Positions 1 to 9,827 of a stretch of DNA of 38,959 bases are shown here, piece after piece. The stretch is from an uncultured Candidatus Thioglobus sp. (GTDB lineage: Bacteria > Pseudomonadota > Gammaproteobacteria > PS1 > Pseudothioglobaceae). The notes beneath the pieces were generated by a model. The model made no database searches and had not been told where the DNA came from. It saw nothing but the letters and a program-made list of their open reading frames with translations. Position 1 is the stretch's first letter. Every line of letters begins with the position of its first letter. Made by a program: the position numbers and the translations under genes. The DNA lies in assembly GCA_000205985.2 (NCBI GenBank), contig GG729999.1, positions 1-38,959 of the forward strand, read 5' to 3'.

Positions 1-559
1 CTTCATCGTCAAACGAGAGGGTGCGTGCACTTTCTCCGGCTTCGAGTGCGGGCAATATTTTTTCTAATAAATGCTTCAGTGGCAGGCCGTCTTTTTGACC
101 TGACTTGGTGTTCTTAATGGCTTTTTGATAGAGCTTTTCAACCGCACTTAAGTCGGCTAAAATCAGCTCGGTGTTAATGATTTCTATGTCGTCTAATGGC
201 GATACTTTGCCAGAAACATGAATAATGTCATCGTCCTCAAAACAGCGAACCACGTGCACAATGGCATCAGTTTCACGAATGTTAGTCAAAAACTGATTAC
301 CCAGACCTTCTCCCTTTGAGGCGCCTTCAACCAGCCCTGCGATGTCTACAAACTCCATTGTGGTGGGTAGAATTTTTTTAGGATTAACAATATCAGCCAA
401 TTGCTCCAAGCGTTTATCGTTCATTGGAACGATGCCTACGTTTGGTTCAATGGTGCAAAAAGGGTAGTTAGCCGATTCAATACCAGCCTGAGTAAGTGCA
501 TTAAAAAGCGTTGATTTTCCTACGTTTGGTAGACCGACGATGCCACATTTAAAACCCAT
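1..559 (-). CDS. ychF: Redox-regulated GTPase/ATPase YchF, 3' end cut by window edge
   Basis: Reverse-strand reading from ATG at 557-559 gives [51 protein letters not shown]..., with the YchF-type P-loop and N-terminus. It is not in the supplied ORF track because it runs off the edge. Confidence 0.95.
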   Translation of the reverse strand, partial: MGFKCGIVGLPNVGKSTLFNALTQAGIESANYPFCTIEPNVGIVPMNDKRLEQLADIVNPKKILPTTMEFVDIAGLVEGASKGEGLGNQFLTNIRETDAIVHVVRCFEDDDIIHVSGKVSPLDDIEIINTELILADLSAVEKLYQKAIKNTKSGQKDGLPLKHLLEKILPALEAGESARTLSFDDE

Positions 560-561
560 TT

Positions 562-1138
562 TTATCCTTGTGTGTGTAAGTTTTGCATGGCTTTTTCAAA
601 ATCACCTTTAATAACATCTTCGACGACTTGCAGTGCACCAACAGAGGCGTCTTGTATGTTTTCAAGTTCGGTTTTATTGGGCGCATGAAGCACAAAATTA
701 GACACTTGTGATTTGTCTCCTGGATGGGCCAATGCCGAGTCTTAGTCGATGAAATTTTTTGCTTCCAAGTGTATCAATAGTGTCCCTAAGGCCATTATGG
801 CCACCGTGCCCACCATCAAATTTTATTTTAGCAACACCGGGGTTTAGGTCTAGCTCATCGTGCACAACTAAAATTTCATCCGTATTTATCTGGTAAAAAT
901 TGGCAATGCTCTGAATGGATTGACCTGAGCGATTCATGTAGGTATTTGGCTTTAACAAGCGAACCGTAGAGCCGGCTACATTGATTTGTGACACCTCACC
1001 AAAAAACTTGGTTTCTTTTTTAAAAACCCCTGTGTACAAACTTGCCAGCGCATCAACAAACCAAAACCCCACGTTATGACGATGCGACTGATAGTCTTTG
1101 CCGGGATTCCCCAAGCCAACAATCAGCTTAATCGTCAT
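562..1138 (-). CDS. pth: Peptidyl-tRNA hydrolase, interrupted by a +1 frameshift near 725-729 (track ORF 698..1138 is the truncated form)
   Basis: [31 protein letters not shown]... matches Pth. After LGIG the frame breaks. Removing one C restores [58 protein letters not shown], ending at 562. Confidence 0.9.
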
Positions 1139-1153
1139 AATGACTTAACTGAA

Positions 1154-1850
1154 TTAGCTCTTTTCAGAGTCTGAGTCACCACCTTGTTCTTTTTCATCGT
1201 CCTCAGCGCTGTCTTCACCTTCTTCACCTTCTTCACCTTCAGTTTCAACAATTTCTTCTTCAATCTCTTCAGCCATTAGTTTTGGTTCTTGAACAGCAAC
1301 AACGCTTTGATCATGTGCTTCGATATCATCATGCGTTAGTGCCGTAAGAATTACGCCCTCAGGCAAGCTGAGGCCAGTTAAGCTGATATGGTCGCCAATT
1401 TCAAGACCACTAATATCAACATCGATTCCATTTGGCATGTCCGCTGGTAAGCAAGAAACCTCAACCGTATTAATAAACTGATTAAGAATGGCACCAAGGC
1501 GCATTGCTTCGTTGTCATCTTCGCCAATAAAGTTTAGTGGAATATTGGTAGTAATTGTTTGTTTCATGTTGATGCGTAATAGATCAACGTGAGTAATGCA
1601 GTTTTTGGCGGGATGACGCTGCAAGTCTTTAATAATGACGGACTCAGTTTTTTTATCAATCGCCAAATCCAGAACCGAGGTAAAGGCCCCGTCTTTTTCT
1701 AGTAAGTGGGTTATTTCATGTATGTTTAGCGTGATTGCGCTAGGGTCTTTACCTGCACCGTAAACAATGGCAGGAACTTTTTCTTCACGACGCAGGCGGC
1801 GGGCTCGCACCTTTGCCCTGGTCTTCTCGCATTAAAGCGTTAATTTTCAT
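1154..1850 (-). CDS. rplY: 50S ribosomal protein L25 (CTC/TL5 type with acidic C-terminal tail), N-terminus separated by a +1 frameshift near 1801-1803
   Basis: Body MRARRLRREEKVPAIVYGAGKDP... is L25. The upstream frame reads M-K-I-N-A-L-M-R-E-D-Q-G-K-G-A-S then breaks. Removing one base (GGG to GG on the + strand) joins GAS-RRLRREEKVPAIVYG. Confidence 0.92.
1214..1240. repeat. Three exact tandem copies of TTCACCTTC (9 bp) in rplY, encoding the GEEGEEGE part of the acidic tail
   Basis: Read directly: ttcaccttc ttcaccttc ttcaccttc. Confidence 0.9.
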
Positions 1851-1974
1851 ATTCATTTTGTACTTCTCCAAAAAATAAAAAACACCCACCAATTGGATGC
1901 CATGTAAATAATACGTTTTGCGACCAAACGTATCGAGGTGATGATTTTACCCGAAAATAGAACTAAAGAAAACC

Positions 1975-3579
1975 CTATCTAGACTTGATCCAAAACATCA
2001 GACCGACCACAGCACTAATGCTGCTAGCTAACCACAGGGCGTTGGTTGCTAAAATACCTGAGAGTATGATCAGAGCACCTGCAAAAATAGCTGACGTTTG
2101 TTTATTGGCGTTGTCTTTTAGCTGTTTAACGATCGACTCGGTTTGCTGAGAATATAGCTGAGAAGCATCTTTCATTTTGTCGAGTTTTTTTAGGGCATTA
2201 ATGACTAATGCTGGCAGCTCTGGAATGTCTTTTAATAACTGAGGTGCTTGTTCTTTAAGTTTTTCAAATGTATTTTTCATGCTGTATTTTTCTTTTACTA
2301 AGTCCTCTAAAAATGGTTTGGCCGTTGCCCACAAATCCAGTTGTGGATAAAGTTGCCTGCCCAGCCCCTCAATGTTTAACAGAGTTTTGTCTAATAATAA
2401 CAGTTGTGGCTGAATGGTGATGTCAAAATTTTTGGCTTCTTGGATCAGTTCAAGCAGCACTTGACCAAAAGAGATCTCCCCCAATGGTTTTTCAAACATG
2501 GGTTCGCAAATTCTGCCAATGGCTCGTTCGAACGCCACGGCATCCGTGCTAGCGCTAGCCCATCCAGAATCGATGTATGCTCTTGCCACTGCGCGGTAGT
2601 CTTGGTTAAAAAAGGCAAGAAAAATATCGGCAATAAAGTCTTTATCGGCTTCTGTTAGGGTTCCCATAATGCCAAAATCAACACCAATGTAGTTGCCATC
2701 TGCACTAACAAAAATATTGCCGGGGTGCATGTCTGCATGGAAAAAGTTGTGTTTGAAGACTTGAGTAAAGAAGATAATGACACCTTCTTCTGCCAATTTT
2801 TTCATGTTAACGTTATCGGCTTTTAGTTGCTCAATATCACCAACCGGTGTGCCGTAGATACGCTCAGTAGTTAAAACAGTTTCACTGCATAGGCTCCAGT
2901 ACACTTCGGGAACGTAGAGCAGGCTTGAGTCGCTAAAATTCTTACGTAATTTTGAGGCATTAGCCGCCTCGTTTAACATGTTGAGTTCGTTGAGAATGAT
3001 GTTCTCAAATTCTGCCACCACTTCAATAGGACGCATTTTTTTACTGACAGGGTGTTTACTGATTAGCCTTGCCAAGGCGTACATGAGCGCAAGATCACGT
3101 TTAATGATTTCATCAATGTTAGGACGCACCACTTTAACCACAACTTCATCGCCATCATGAGTAATGGCCGTATGCACTTGGGCAATGGAAGCCGATGCTA
3201 AGGGGTCTTTATCAAAACTCATGAAAAGATTATCCGTGGTGTCGCCTAAAGAACCTTCAATGATTTGTTTGGCATCCGCTGAATCAAAGGCCGGACATTT
3301 GTCTTGCAATTTTGCTAATTCATCGCCAATATCATCTGGCAATAGGTCACGTCGTGTAGAAAGTGTTTGGCCAAATTTAATAAAAATTGGCCCAAGCTCT
3401 TCAAGCGCCAAGCGAATGCGTTCACCACGCGTGTATTGTTTGACTGGAAAATAGTGCCAAGGAATTAAATATAAAAGCGGCTTAAAGCTTTTGAGCAGAG
3501 GCGTGGACAGAACTAAGCTGTCTAGTCGATAACGCATTAAAATACGCGAGATACTTATGAATCTGATTAAATTTTGCAT
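1975..3579 (-). CDS. ubiB: ABC1/UbiB family kinase-like protein of ubiquinone biosynthesis
   Basis: 534 aa with the KFGQTLSTRRDLLPDDIGDELAKLQD motif, Ala-rich loop region, HADMHPGNIF and C-terminal TM segment. Order with ubiJ and ubiE is the usual one. Confidence 0.95.
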   Translation of the reverse strand: MQNLIRFISISRILMRYRLDSLVLSTPLLKSFKPLLYLIPWHYFPVKQYTRGERIRLALEELGPIFIKFGQTLSTRRDLLPDDIGDELAKLQDKCPAFDSADAKQIIEGSLGDTTDNLFMSFDKDPLASASIAQVHTAITHDGDEVVVKVVRPNIDEIIKRDLALMYALARLISKHPVSKKMRPIEVVAEFENIILNELNMLNEAANASKLRKNFSDSSLLYVPEVYWSLCSETVLTTERIYGTPVGDIEQLKADNVNMKKLAEEGVIIFFTQVFKHNFFHADMHPGNIFVSADGNYIGVDFGIMGTLTEADKDFIADIFLAFFNQDYRAVARAYIDSGWASASTDAVAFERAIGRICEPMFEKPLGEISFGQVLLELIQEAKNFDITIQPQLLLLDKTLLNIEGLGRQLYPQLDLWATAKPFLEDLVKEKYSMKNTFEKLKEQAPQLLKDIPELPALVINALKKLDKMKDASQLYSQQTESIVKQLKDNANKQTSAIFAGALIILSGILATNALWLASSISAVVGLMFWIKSR

Positions 3580-3583
3580 CCGT

Positions 3584-4093
3584 TTAAGCCTCTTTGTTTT
3601 TGAATAGGCTTGATTTTGATGGCTTGATTAATAAAGTGGTAAGCTCATCTTTAACTGTTTCTAGTGGATTATTGCCTGAACTTGTTTTCTTAATTTTTTT
3701 TGCCAACTTACCAACTTGGTGGGCAATAATATCGCCGGTGTATTTTGACAGCAGTTCTTCCAAATCGATATCGATTTGTTGCAGTAGGTCTACCAGTAGT
3801 TGTGCGGTCTTGACATCGCCATGGATGATGATTTTATCTTGCCTAAGTAGCGCTGTTAAATTTTCACCTTTAAACAGTGACAGAAAAACGCTGGATTTAA
3901 GTTTTACGTCAATATCTGCGCCTGAGGCTGTATCAGAAAGCACAAAGATTTTGTTGTTCGTGCAAACAAAGTTAACTTCTAAGGGAAGGTCTTGCAAAGA
4001 AAAATAAACGGTTTTACCGTTAAGGGGTGTAAGGTTAATATTGCCATTGGCAATTAAATATTTTAGTGCTTGTTCAAGGATAAGGTGTTGCAT
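3584..4093 (-). CDS. ubiJ: SCP2-domain ubiquinone biosynthesis accessory factor UbiJ
   Basis: SCP2-like 169 aa protein between ubiE and ubiB on the same strand. Confidence 0.8.
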   Translation of the reverse strand: MQHLILEQALKYLIANGNINLTPLNGKTVYFSLQDLPLEVNFVCTNNKIFVLSDTASGADIDVKLKSSVFLSLFKGENLTALLRQDKIIIHGDVKTAQLLVDLLQQIDIDLEELLSKYTGDIIAHQVGKLAKKIKKTSSGNNPLETVKDELTTLLIKPSKSSLFKNKEA

Positions 4094-4099
4094 TAGAGC

Positions 4100-4840
4100 T
4101 TATACCTTGATGGCCTTGTGTAGTGCAACAATACCACCTGATAGATTGTGGTATTCGCAAAACCCAAAGCCTGCATCAAGAATCATATTTTTCAGGGTTT
4201 CTTGATCGGGGTGTTTGCGAATGGATTCGGCTAAATATTGATACGATTCCTCATCGTCAGCAATCAGGCCACCTAGTTTTGGCATGACGGTAAATGAATA
4301 AAAATCATAGAATTTTTTAAGCAATTCAGAGTCGGTTTTAGAGAATTCTAGAATTAACAAACAGCCACCAGGCTTCAGTACACGGCACATCTCTTTAAGC
4401 GCTTGGTCTTTATCGGTTACATTTCTAAGTCCAAAGGCAATGCTTACACAATCAAACGTATTGGCTTCAAAGGGTAGATACTGTGCATTGAGCTGGATAA
4501 AATCAACACCAAAAAATCCTTTATTGGTTAGATTTTTACGACCCTCATCAAGCATGGAGGCGTTAATATCGGAAAGAATGACTTGACCTTCAGCGCCTAC
4601 TTTTTTACGAAATTCAATGGCTAAATCGCCAGTACCACCGGCAATGTCCAGTACTTTGTCTCCATTTTTTACATTGGCTGAAGCGATGGTGTAGCGCTTC
4701 CATAGGCGGTGTGCACCAAAAGACAGTACGTCGTTCATTAGGTCGTATTTACTGGCTACGGAATCAAAAACACCCCTAACTAAGCCTTGTTTATCGTCAG
4801 TAGAGACTTCTTTAAATCCAAAATGCGTGGTTTTATCCAT
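4100..4840 (-). CDS. ubiE: Ubiquinone/menaquinone biosynthesis C-methyltransferase
   Basis: [29 protein letters not shown] and [14 protein letters not shown] motifs. Confidence 0.97.
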   Translation of the reverse strand: MDKTTHFGFKEVSTDDKQGLVRGVFDSVASKYDLMNDVLSFGAHRLWKRYTIASANVKNGDKVLDIAGGTGDLAIEFRKKVGAEGQVILSDINASMLDEGRKNLTNKGFFGVDFIQLNAQYLPFEANTFDCVSIAFGLRNVTDKDQALKEMCRVLKPGGCLLILEFSKTDSELLKKFYDFYSFTVMPKLGGLIADDEESYQYLAESIRKHPDQETLKNMILDAGFGFCEYHNLSGGIVALHKAIKV

Positions 4841-4842
4841 GA

Positions 4843-5979
4843 TTATTTTTTTGGGTAATCTCTGAAACCAACACCGGTATAAATTTGTGTCGGTCTAAAA
4901 ATACGATTGTGACTCACTTGCTCTCTCCAGTGTGCCAGCCAACCTGCAGAGCGTGCTACTGCAAAAATAGGAGTAAACTGATCAGTAGGTAAGTGCAGGA
5001 TTTCAGCGTAAAGAATGCCTGAATAGAAATCAACATTTGGATACACGCCTTTTGCAGAAAGAAGCTCTTCACAAACTCGCTCAACTTCCAGTGCTGTCTC
5101 AAAGCGTTTTGAAAGCGTGACCCCAGTTTTATTGACGTATTCTTCGATCATTCTTTGTAGAATTGTTGCACGCGGATCTTTAACGCTGTATTCACGGTGT
5201 CCCATGCCCCAAATCACTTGCTTATTTTTTAAGCGTTTTTCAATGTAGGCGCGCACATTTTTGGCCTCTCCAATTTCATCCAGCATGTTGAGCACGTCTT
5301 CATTAGCGCCACCGTGCAGAGGGCCAGCTAGAGTGCCAACCGCTGCAGAAATAGCTGCAAAAGGATTGGGCAGAGTTGAGGCGGTCACCATGGCTGAGAA
5401 GGTTGAAGCATTAATCGTATGCTCGGCGTGCAAAATTAAACAAGCATCAAACAGCTTAACAATCTCATCGCTCGGGTCTTTGCCACACAGCATGTGTAAG
5501 AAGTTTCGTGCGTACCCCATTGAAGTATCAGGCAGTACCGGATCGTAACCATTGCGAATATTTTCCCACATGGAAACCAAGGTTGCCGTGGTAGATAAGA
5601 TATGAATCAGTGCATTTTGGGTAACGTCAGAATCTGGTGTAACAGCTTTAGCCTCTGGATAAAACGTGGCCATTGAGGCGATTGCCATTTGCAACACGTT
5701 CATCGGGTGGCCAGTTGGTGGCAATGACCACATCATAGTACGAATGTTTGACTTTACGCGATAATGACTTTGTAATAAGCATTTGAACTCTTCCGTTTCA
5801 TTCTTGCTCGGCAGTTCGCCATGAAGCAGTAATAACGAGGCTTCTTCAAAAGAGGCGTGTTTAACCAAATCTTCAATTGAGTAGCCACGATAGGCCAAAA
5901 TACCATTTTTACCATCAATGGAAGAAATGGATGACTCTGTAGCAGGAACACCCGCTAAACCTGGAATGTATTCGATCAT
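4843..5979 (-). CDS. gltA: Citrate synthase (short type; resembles cyanobacterial citrate synthase/2-methylcitrate synthase group)
   Basis: 378 aa with [67 protein letters not shown]. Confidence 0.88.
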   Translation of the reverse strand: MIEYIPGLAGVPATESSISSIDGKNGILAYRGYSIEDLVKHASFEEASLLLLHGELPSKNETEEFKCLLQSHYRVKSNIRTMMWSLPPTGHPMNVLQMAIASMATFYPEAKAVTPDSDVTQNALIHILSTTATLVSMWENIRNGYDPVLPDTSMGYARNFLHMLCGKDPSDEIVKLFDACLILHAEHTINASTFSAMVTASTLPNPFAAISAAVGTLAGPLHGGANEDVLNMLDEIGEAKNVRAYIEKRLKNKQVIWGMGHREYSVKDPRATILQRMIEEYVNKTGVTLSKRFETALEVERVCEELLSAKGVYPNVDFYSGILYAEILHLPTDQFTPIFAVARSAGWLAHWREQVSHNRIFRPTQIYTGVGFRDYPKK

Positions 5980-5983
5980 AATA

Positions 5984-6013
5984 AAAATATACCTTTAAGA
6001 TGAGGTATATTTT
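5984..6013. promoter_or_regulatory. 11-bp perfect inverted repeat AAAATATACCT-N8-AGGTATATTTT just upstream of the citrate synthase start
   Basis: Both arms read directly. On the minus strand it covers the AAAGG Shine-Dalgarno-like sequence of the downstream gene. Confidence 0.75.
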
Positions 6014-6082
6014 AACATCTAAACCGTGTGGTTTCTTAAATAAGAGGCTTTGTAAAACGCTTTATTGTGTTCAAACGCTTGA

Positions 6083-6436
6083 TTACACTGAGAAAGAAGA
6101 ACCACAACCGCAAGTGGTTTTGGCATTAGGGTTGTGAATGATAAAGCGTGATCCTTGTAAGTCTTCAAGGTAGTCTACTGTTGCACCAATTAAATATTGG
6201 TAACTCATGGGGTCAACCACCAGCTGTACACCGTTATTTTCCACACCACTATCACCTTCTTTATGGTCTTCATCAAAGGTAAAGCCGTAAGAAAAACCGG
6301 AACAACCACCGCCGGTAATGTAGACGCGTAGTTTTAAATTTTCGTTTTTTTCTTCTTGAATTAAATCAGCTACTTTTTTAGCTGCACTGTCGCTAAAAAT
6401 AATATCAGCTTCTTCTAAGACTTGTTCTGCTTGCAT
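6083..6436 (-). CDS. erpA: Iron-sulfur cluster insertion protein ErpA (A-type carrier)
   Basis: 117 aa with [11 protein letters not shown] and C-terminal CGCGSSF cysteines. Confidence 0.93.
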   Translation of the reverse strand: MQAEQVLEEADIIFSDSAAKKVADLIQEEKNENLKLRVYITGGGCSGFSYGFTFDEDHKEGDSGVENNGVQLVVDPMSYQYLIGATVDYLEDLQGSRFIIHNPNAKTTCGCGSSFSV

Positions 6437-6444
6437 TCTATCTC

Positions 6445-7476
6445 CTAAGGCAATAGCCCAATCTGCTCAAGACCCAGCTCCTCATCCAGATCAAACATAA
6501 TGTTCATGTTTTGTATGGCTTGCCCTGATGCACCTTTGACTAAGTTGTCGATCACTGACATGATGACTAATTTATTGCTGTTTGGAATTTTTTGTATGGC
6601 TATTTGGCAAAAATTAGACGACTTAACGCTACGTGTTTCAGGATAAACACCATCGTTTAGTATTGTAACAAAGGGCTCATTAGAATAGGTATTAACAAAA
6701 AATGGTCTTACATCGGTATCAGTGTCTAACAAATCGACGTACAGTGTGACGTGCATACCGCGAATCATTGGCACCAAGTGAGGCACAAAAGTAAAACCCA
6801 CCTCCTCACCAGCCAACAGTTCAAGCTCTTGTTTGATTTCTGGATAATGACGATGCCCGCTAACGCCGTAAGCTTTCATGGTTTCACTGGTTTCGCACAA
6901 TAACATGGCCTGATTCGCCGCTCGACCTGCACCACTCACGCCCGACTTACAATCGGCAACAATGCTAGACAGATCAACAAGATTATTGGTAATGAGCGGC
7001 TTAAGTGCCAGTTGCACCGCCGTAGGATAGCAACCAGGGTTGGCAATTAATTTTGCATTTTTAATTTGATCGCGGTTATTTTCGCTTAAACCGTAAACAG
7101 CCTGCTTTAACAGCTCAGCCTGCGTGTGTTCCATGTCGTACCATTTTGACCATTCAGTCGCATCAGATATTCTAAAGTCAGCACCAAGGTCAATGACTTT
7201 AATGCCTTTTTCAATAAAACTACCGGCACCCTCCATGGCAACACCGTGTGGTGTGGCAAAGAAAACCACGTTGCATTCATTGAGAGATTTGTCGTCTGGC
7301 AAAGAAAATTCCAAATCAGAATGTCCAAGTAAAGAAGGAAAAATTGAATCAACACGTTGCCCATTTAGTGAGCGCGAGCTAATGGCCACAACTTCCACCT
7401 CTGGGTGTTTGTTAAGCAATCTTAACAGTTCAACACCGGTATAACCAGTGCCGCCAATAATGCCCGCTTTAATCAT
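6445..7476 (-). CDS. argC: N-acetyl-gamma-glutamyl-phosphate reductase
   Basis: [54 protein letters not shown]. Confidence 0.97.
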   Translation of the reverse strand: MIKAGIIGGTGYTGVELLRLLNKHPEVEVVAISSRSLNGQRVDSIFPSLLGHSDLEFSLPDDKSLNECNVVFFATPHGVAMEGAGSFIEKGIKVIDLGADFRISDATEWSKWYDMEHTQAELLKQAVYGLSENNRDQIKNAKLIANPGCYPTAVQLALKPLITNNLVDLSSIVADCKSGVSGAGRAANQAMLLCETSETMKAYGVSGHRHYPEIKQELELLAGEEVGFTFVPHLVPMIRGMHVTLYVDLLDTDTDVRPFFVNTYSNEPFVTILNDGVYPETRSVKSSNFCQIAIQKIPNSNKLVIMSVIDNLVKGASGQAIQNMNIMFDLDEELGLEQIGLLP

Positions 7477-7482
7477 GATTTT

Positions 7483-8844
7483 TTAGTGAGACTCTCCAAG
7501 CATTTTTTCAAGATAGTGAATGTTCATGCCGCCTTTTTGAAACACTTCATCATCCATGATTTTTCTTTGCAGTGGGATGTTGGTTTTGATGCCGTCAATC
7601 ACCATTTCATCAAGGGCATTTTGCATTTTAATGATGGCACCAATGCGCGTATCAGCAAAAGTAATTAGCTTGCCAATCATGGAGTCGTAATGCGGCGGTA
7701 CGGTATAACCGTTGTATACGTGTGAATCGACACGCACACCTAGACCACCAGCCACATGGTATTGCGTAATTTTTCCCGGTGAAGGCATAAAATTATTCGG
7801 GTCTTCAGCGTTTATACGACACTCAATAGCATAACCTTTAATAACTACGTCGTCTTGGTCAAATGACAACTCTTGCCCATCAGCAATCAGAATCTGTTCG
7901 CGTACAATATCAATGCCCGTGATCATTTCAGTCACTGGGTGCTCCACTTGCACACGCGTATTCATTTCAATGAAGTAGAATTCATTATTTTCGAACAAAA
8001 ATTCAAACGTACCTGCACCTCGATAGTTAATTGCCTTACAAGCATCGGCACAAACCTTGCCGATTTTATTGCGTAATTCTGGAGTAATGCCGGGCGCTGG
8101 CGCCTCTTCCACTACTTTTTGATGGCGACGTTGCATGGAACAATCACGTTCACCCAAGTGTACGGCATTGCCATGTTCATCCGCTAGGATTTGAATTTCC
8201 ACATGCCTTGGTGTGGTTAGGAATTTTTCCATGTACACTTCAGGGTTACCGAAAAAATTCAATGCCTCTGTTGTAGTGAGCTCAACCGAACTAAGCAGGT
8301 CTTCCTCTTTTTCGACCACACGCATACCGCGACCACCACCACCACCAGAAGCCTTAATAATAATTGGAAAACCAATGTTGCGTGCAAGTTCTATGGTTTT
8401 AATGGTGTTATCGGTAAGGGCGCCGTCCGAACCAGGCACACAAGGAACGCTTGATTTTTGCATGGCCTCAATGGCGGCCACCTTGTCACCCATAACTCGA
8501 ATATTTTCAGCTCTTGGGCCAATAAAAATAAAGCCGCTTTCTTCAACGCGCTGTGCAAAATCAGCACTTTCAGAAAGGAAGCCATAGCCTGGGTGAATGG
8601 CGTCCGCATGGGTGACTTCAGCTGCACTAATCAGTGCAGGAATATTCAAATAGCTGTCTTTAGAAGGGTGCGGGCCAATGCACACAGCCTCATCGGCAAG
8701 ACGTACGTGCTTAAGATCCTTGTCTGCTGTTGAATACACAGCAACGGTCTTAATGCCCAGTTCTTTGCAGGCCCTTAAAATTCGAAGCGCAATCTCACCG
8801 CGGTTAGCAATGAGAACTTTTTGAATTTTATTGAGTGACATCAT
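7483..8844 (-). CDS. accC: Acetyl-CoA carboxylase biotin carboxylase subunit
   Basis: [40 protein letters not shown]-grasp motif [28 protein letters not shown]. Confidence 0.98.
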   Translation of the reverse strand: MMSLNKIQKVLIANRGEIALRILRACKELGIKTVAVYSTADKDLKHVRLADEAVCIGPHPSKDSYLNIPALISAAEVTHADAIHPGYGFLSESADFAQRVEESGFIFIGPRAENIRVMGDKVAAIEAMQKSSVPCVPGSDGALTDNTIKTIELARNIGFPIIIKASGGGGGRGMRVVEKEEDLLSSVELTTTEALNFFGNPEVYMEKFLTTPRHVEIQILADEHGNAVHLGERDCSMQRRHQKVVEEAPAPGITPELRNKIGKVCADACKAINYRGAGTFEFLFENNEFYFIEMNTRVQVEHPVTEMITGIDIVREQILIADGQELSFDQDDVVIKGYAIECRINAEDPNNFMPSPGKITQYHVAGGLGVRVDSHVYNGYTVPPHYDSMIGKLITFADTRIGAIIKMQNALDEMVIDGIKTNIPLQRKIMDDEVFQKGGMNIHYLEKMLGESH

Positions 8845-9290
8845 TGAATGACAATCAATGTTTGACCAAATTCAACTGAATCGCCGTCTTTGCATAAAAT
8901 TTTAGTTACCGTGCCCGACTGGTCGGCCTCGATCTGATTCATAATCTTCATGGCCTCAACGATGCAAATGGTATCACCCTGATTAACGTGCTGACCAACG
9001 GACACAAACGCATCTGAAGTTGGTGAGGCGGCACCGTAAAAAGTACCTACCATTGGTGAGGTGATGGGGTGTCCATCCACACTCGGCGCTTCTTCAGCCG
9101 CTGATTCCACTGCCACAGGTGCTGCTGCCACTGCTACGGGCGGCGCCATGGCAATCGGTGCTGCAGCAACAGGTGCGTTGCCATAACGTGAAATGCGAAC
9201 GGATTCTTCGCCCTCAACAATTTCAATCTCACTCATGCCTGATTGTTCTAATAATTCCATTAATTTTTTTACTTTACGAATGTCCATCAT
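8841..9290 (-). CDS. accB: Biotin carboxyl carrier protein of acetyl-CoA carboxylase
   Basis: 149 aa with biotinyl motif [12 protein letters not shown]; overlaps the accC start by 4 bp. Confidence 0.97.
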   Translation of the reverse strand: MMDIRKVKKLMELLEQSGMSEIEIVEGEESVRISRYGNAPVAAAPIAMAPPVAVAAAPVAVESAAEEAPSVDGHPITSPMVGTFYGAASPTSDAFVSVGQHVNQGDTICIVEAMKIMNQIEADQSGTVTKILCKDGDSVEFGQTLIVIQ

Positions 9291-9739
9291 TCCCCCTTTT
9301 GTTGTTTAATGTGTTTAATTGCTACGTCCATGGCAAATTCATAGCCTTGAGCGCCAAAACCAGAAATTACCCCTTGTGCAATGTCTGAAAAATAAGATTG
9401 TTTACGGAAATCCTCGCGTTTGTATACGTTGGATAAATGAATTTCAATGAATGGAATGTCAACCGCTAAAAGTGCATCACGCAGAGCTACTGACGTGTGT
9501 GTGAACGCCGCAGGATTAATAATAATGTAGCGAGTGCCATCAGAGTGTGCTGCGTGAATTTGTTCAATGAGCCCTACTTCTGAATTGTCTTGGTGGTGTT
9601 TGAGTGTAAGCCCAGCTTGATCAGAAAGAGCATTAAGACTGTTAACAATGTCGTCGAGTGTTTGCGCACCATAATGATTCGGCTCTCTGGTGCCGAGCAT
9701 GTTTAGGTTGGGACCGTTGAGCAACAAAATGTCCGACAT
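9287..9739 (-). CDS. aroQ: Type II 3-dehydroquinate dehydratase
   Basis: [51 protein letters not shown]. Confidence 0.97.
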   Translation of the reverse strand: MSDILLLNGPNLNMLGTREPNHYGAQTLDDIVNSLNALSDQAGLTLKHHQDNSEVGLIEQIHAAHSDGTRYIIINPAAFTHTSVALRDALLAVDIPFIEIHLSNVYKREDFRKQSYFSDIAQGVISGFGAQGYEFAMDVAIKHIKQQKGE

Positions 9740-9827
9740 AAGTAATTAAAGTTATCAAATAAATCTGATTTTACCACCACTATCATGCACGTTAGTAGGC
9801 TTTGTCAGCATTTTCACTGCAAATTTT

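Noticed and set aside
2404-3454. Opposite-strand ORFs over ubiB, and many similar small ORFs in the track (e.g. 5261..5548, 8213..8587, 10237..10620, 14525..14863)
   Set aside because: They are antisense to well-conserved genes, with low-complexity or unrelated translations and no family resemblance; treated as spurious.
6021-6034. AAACC-GTGT-GGTTT inverted repeat between erpA and gltA
   Set aside because: Only a 5-bp stem without a proper T-run; easily expected by chance.
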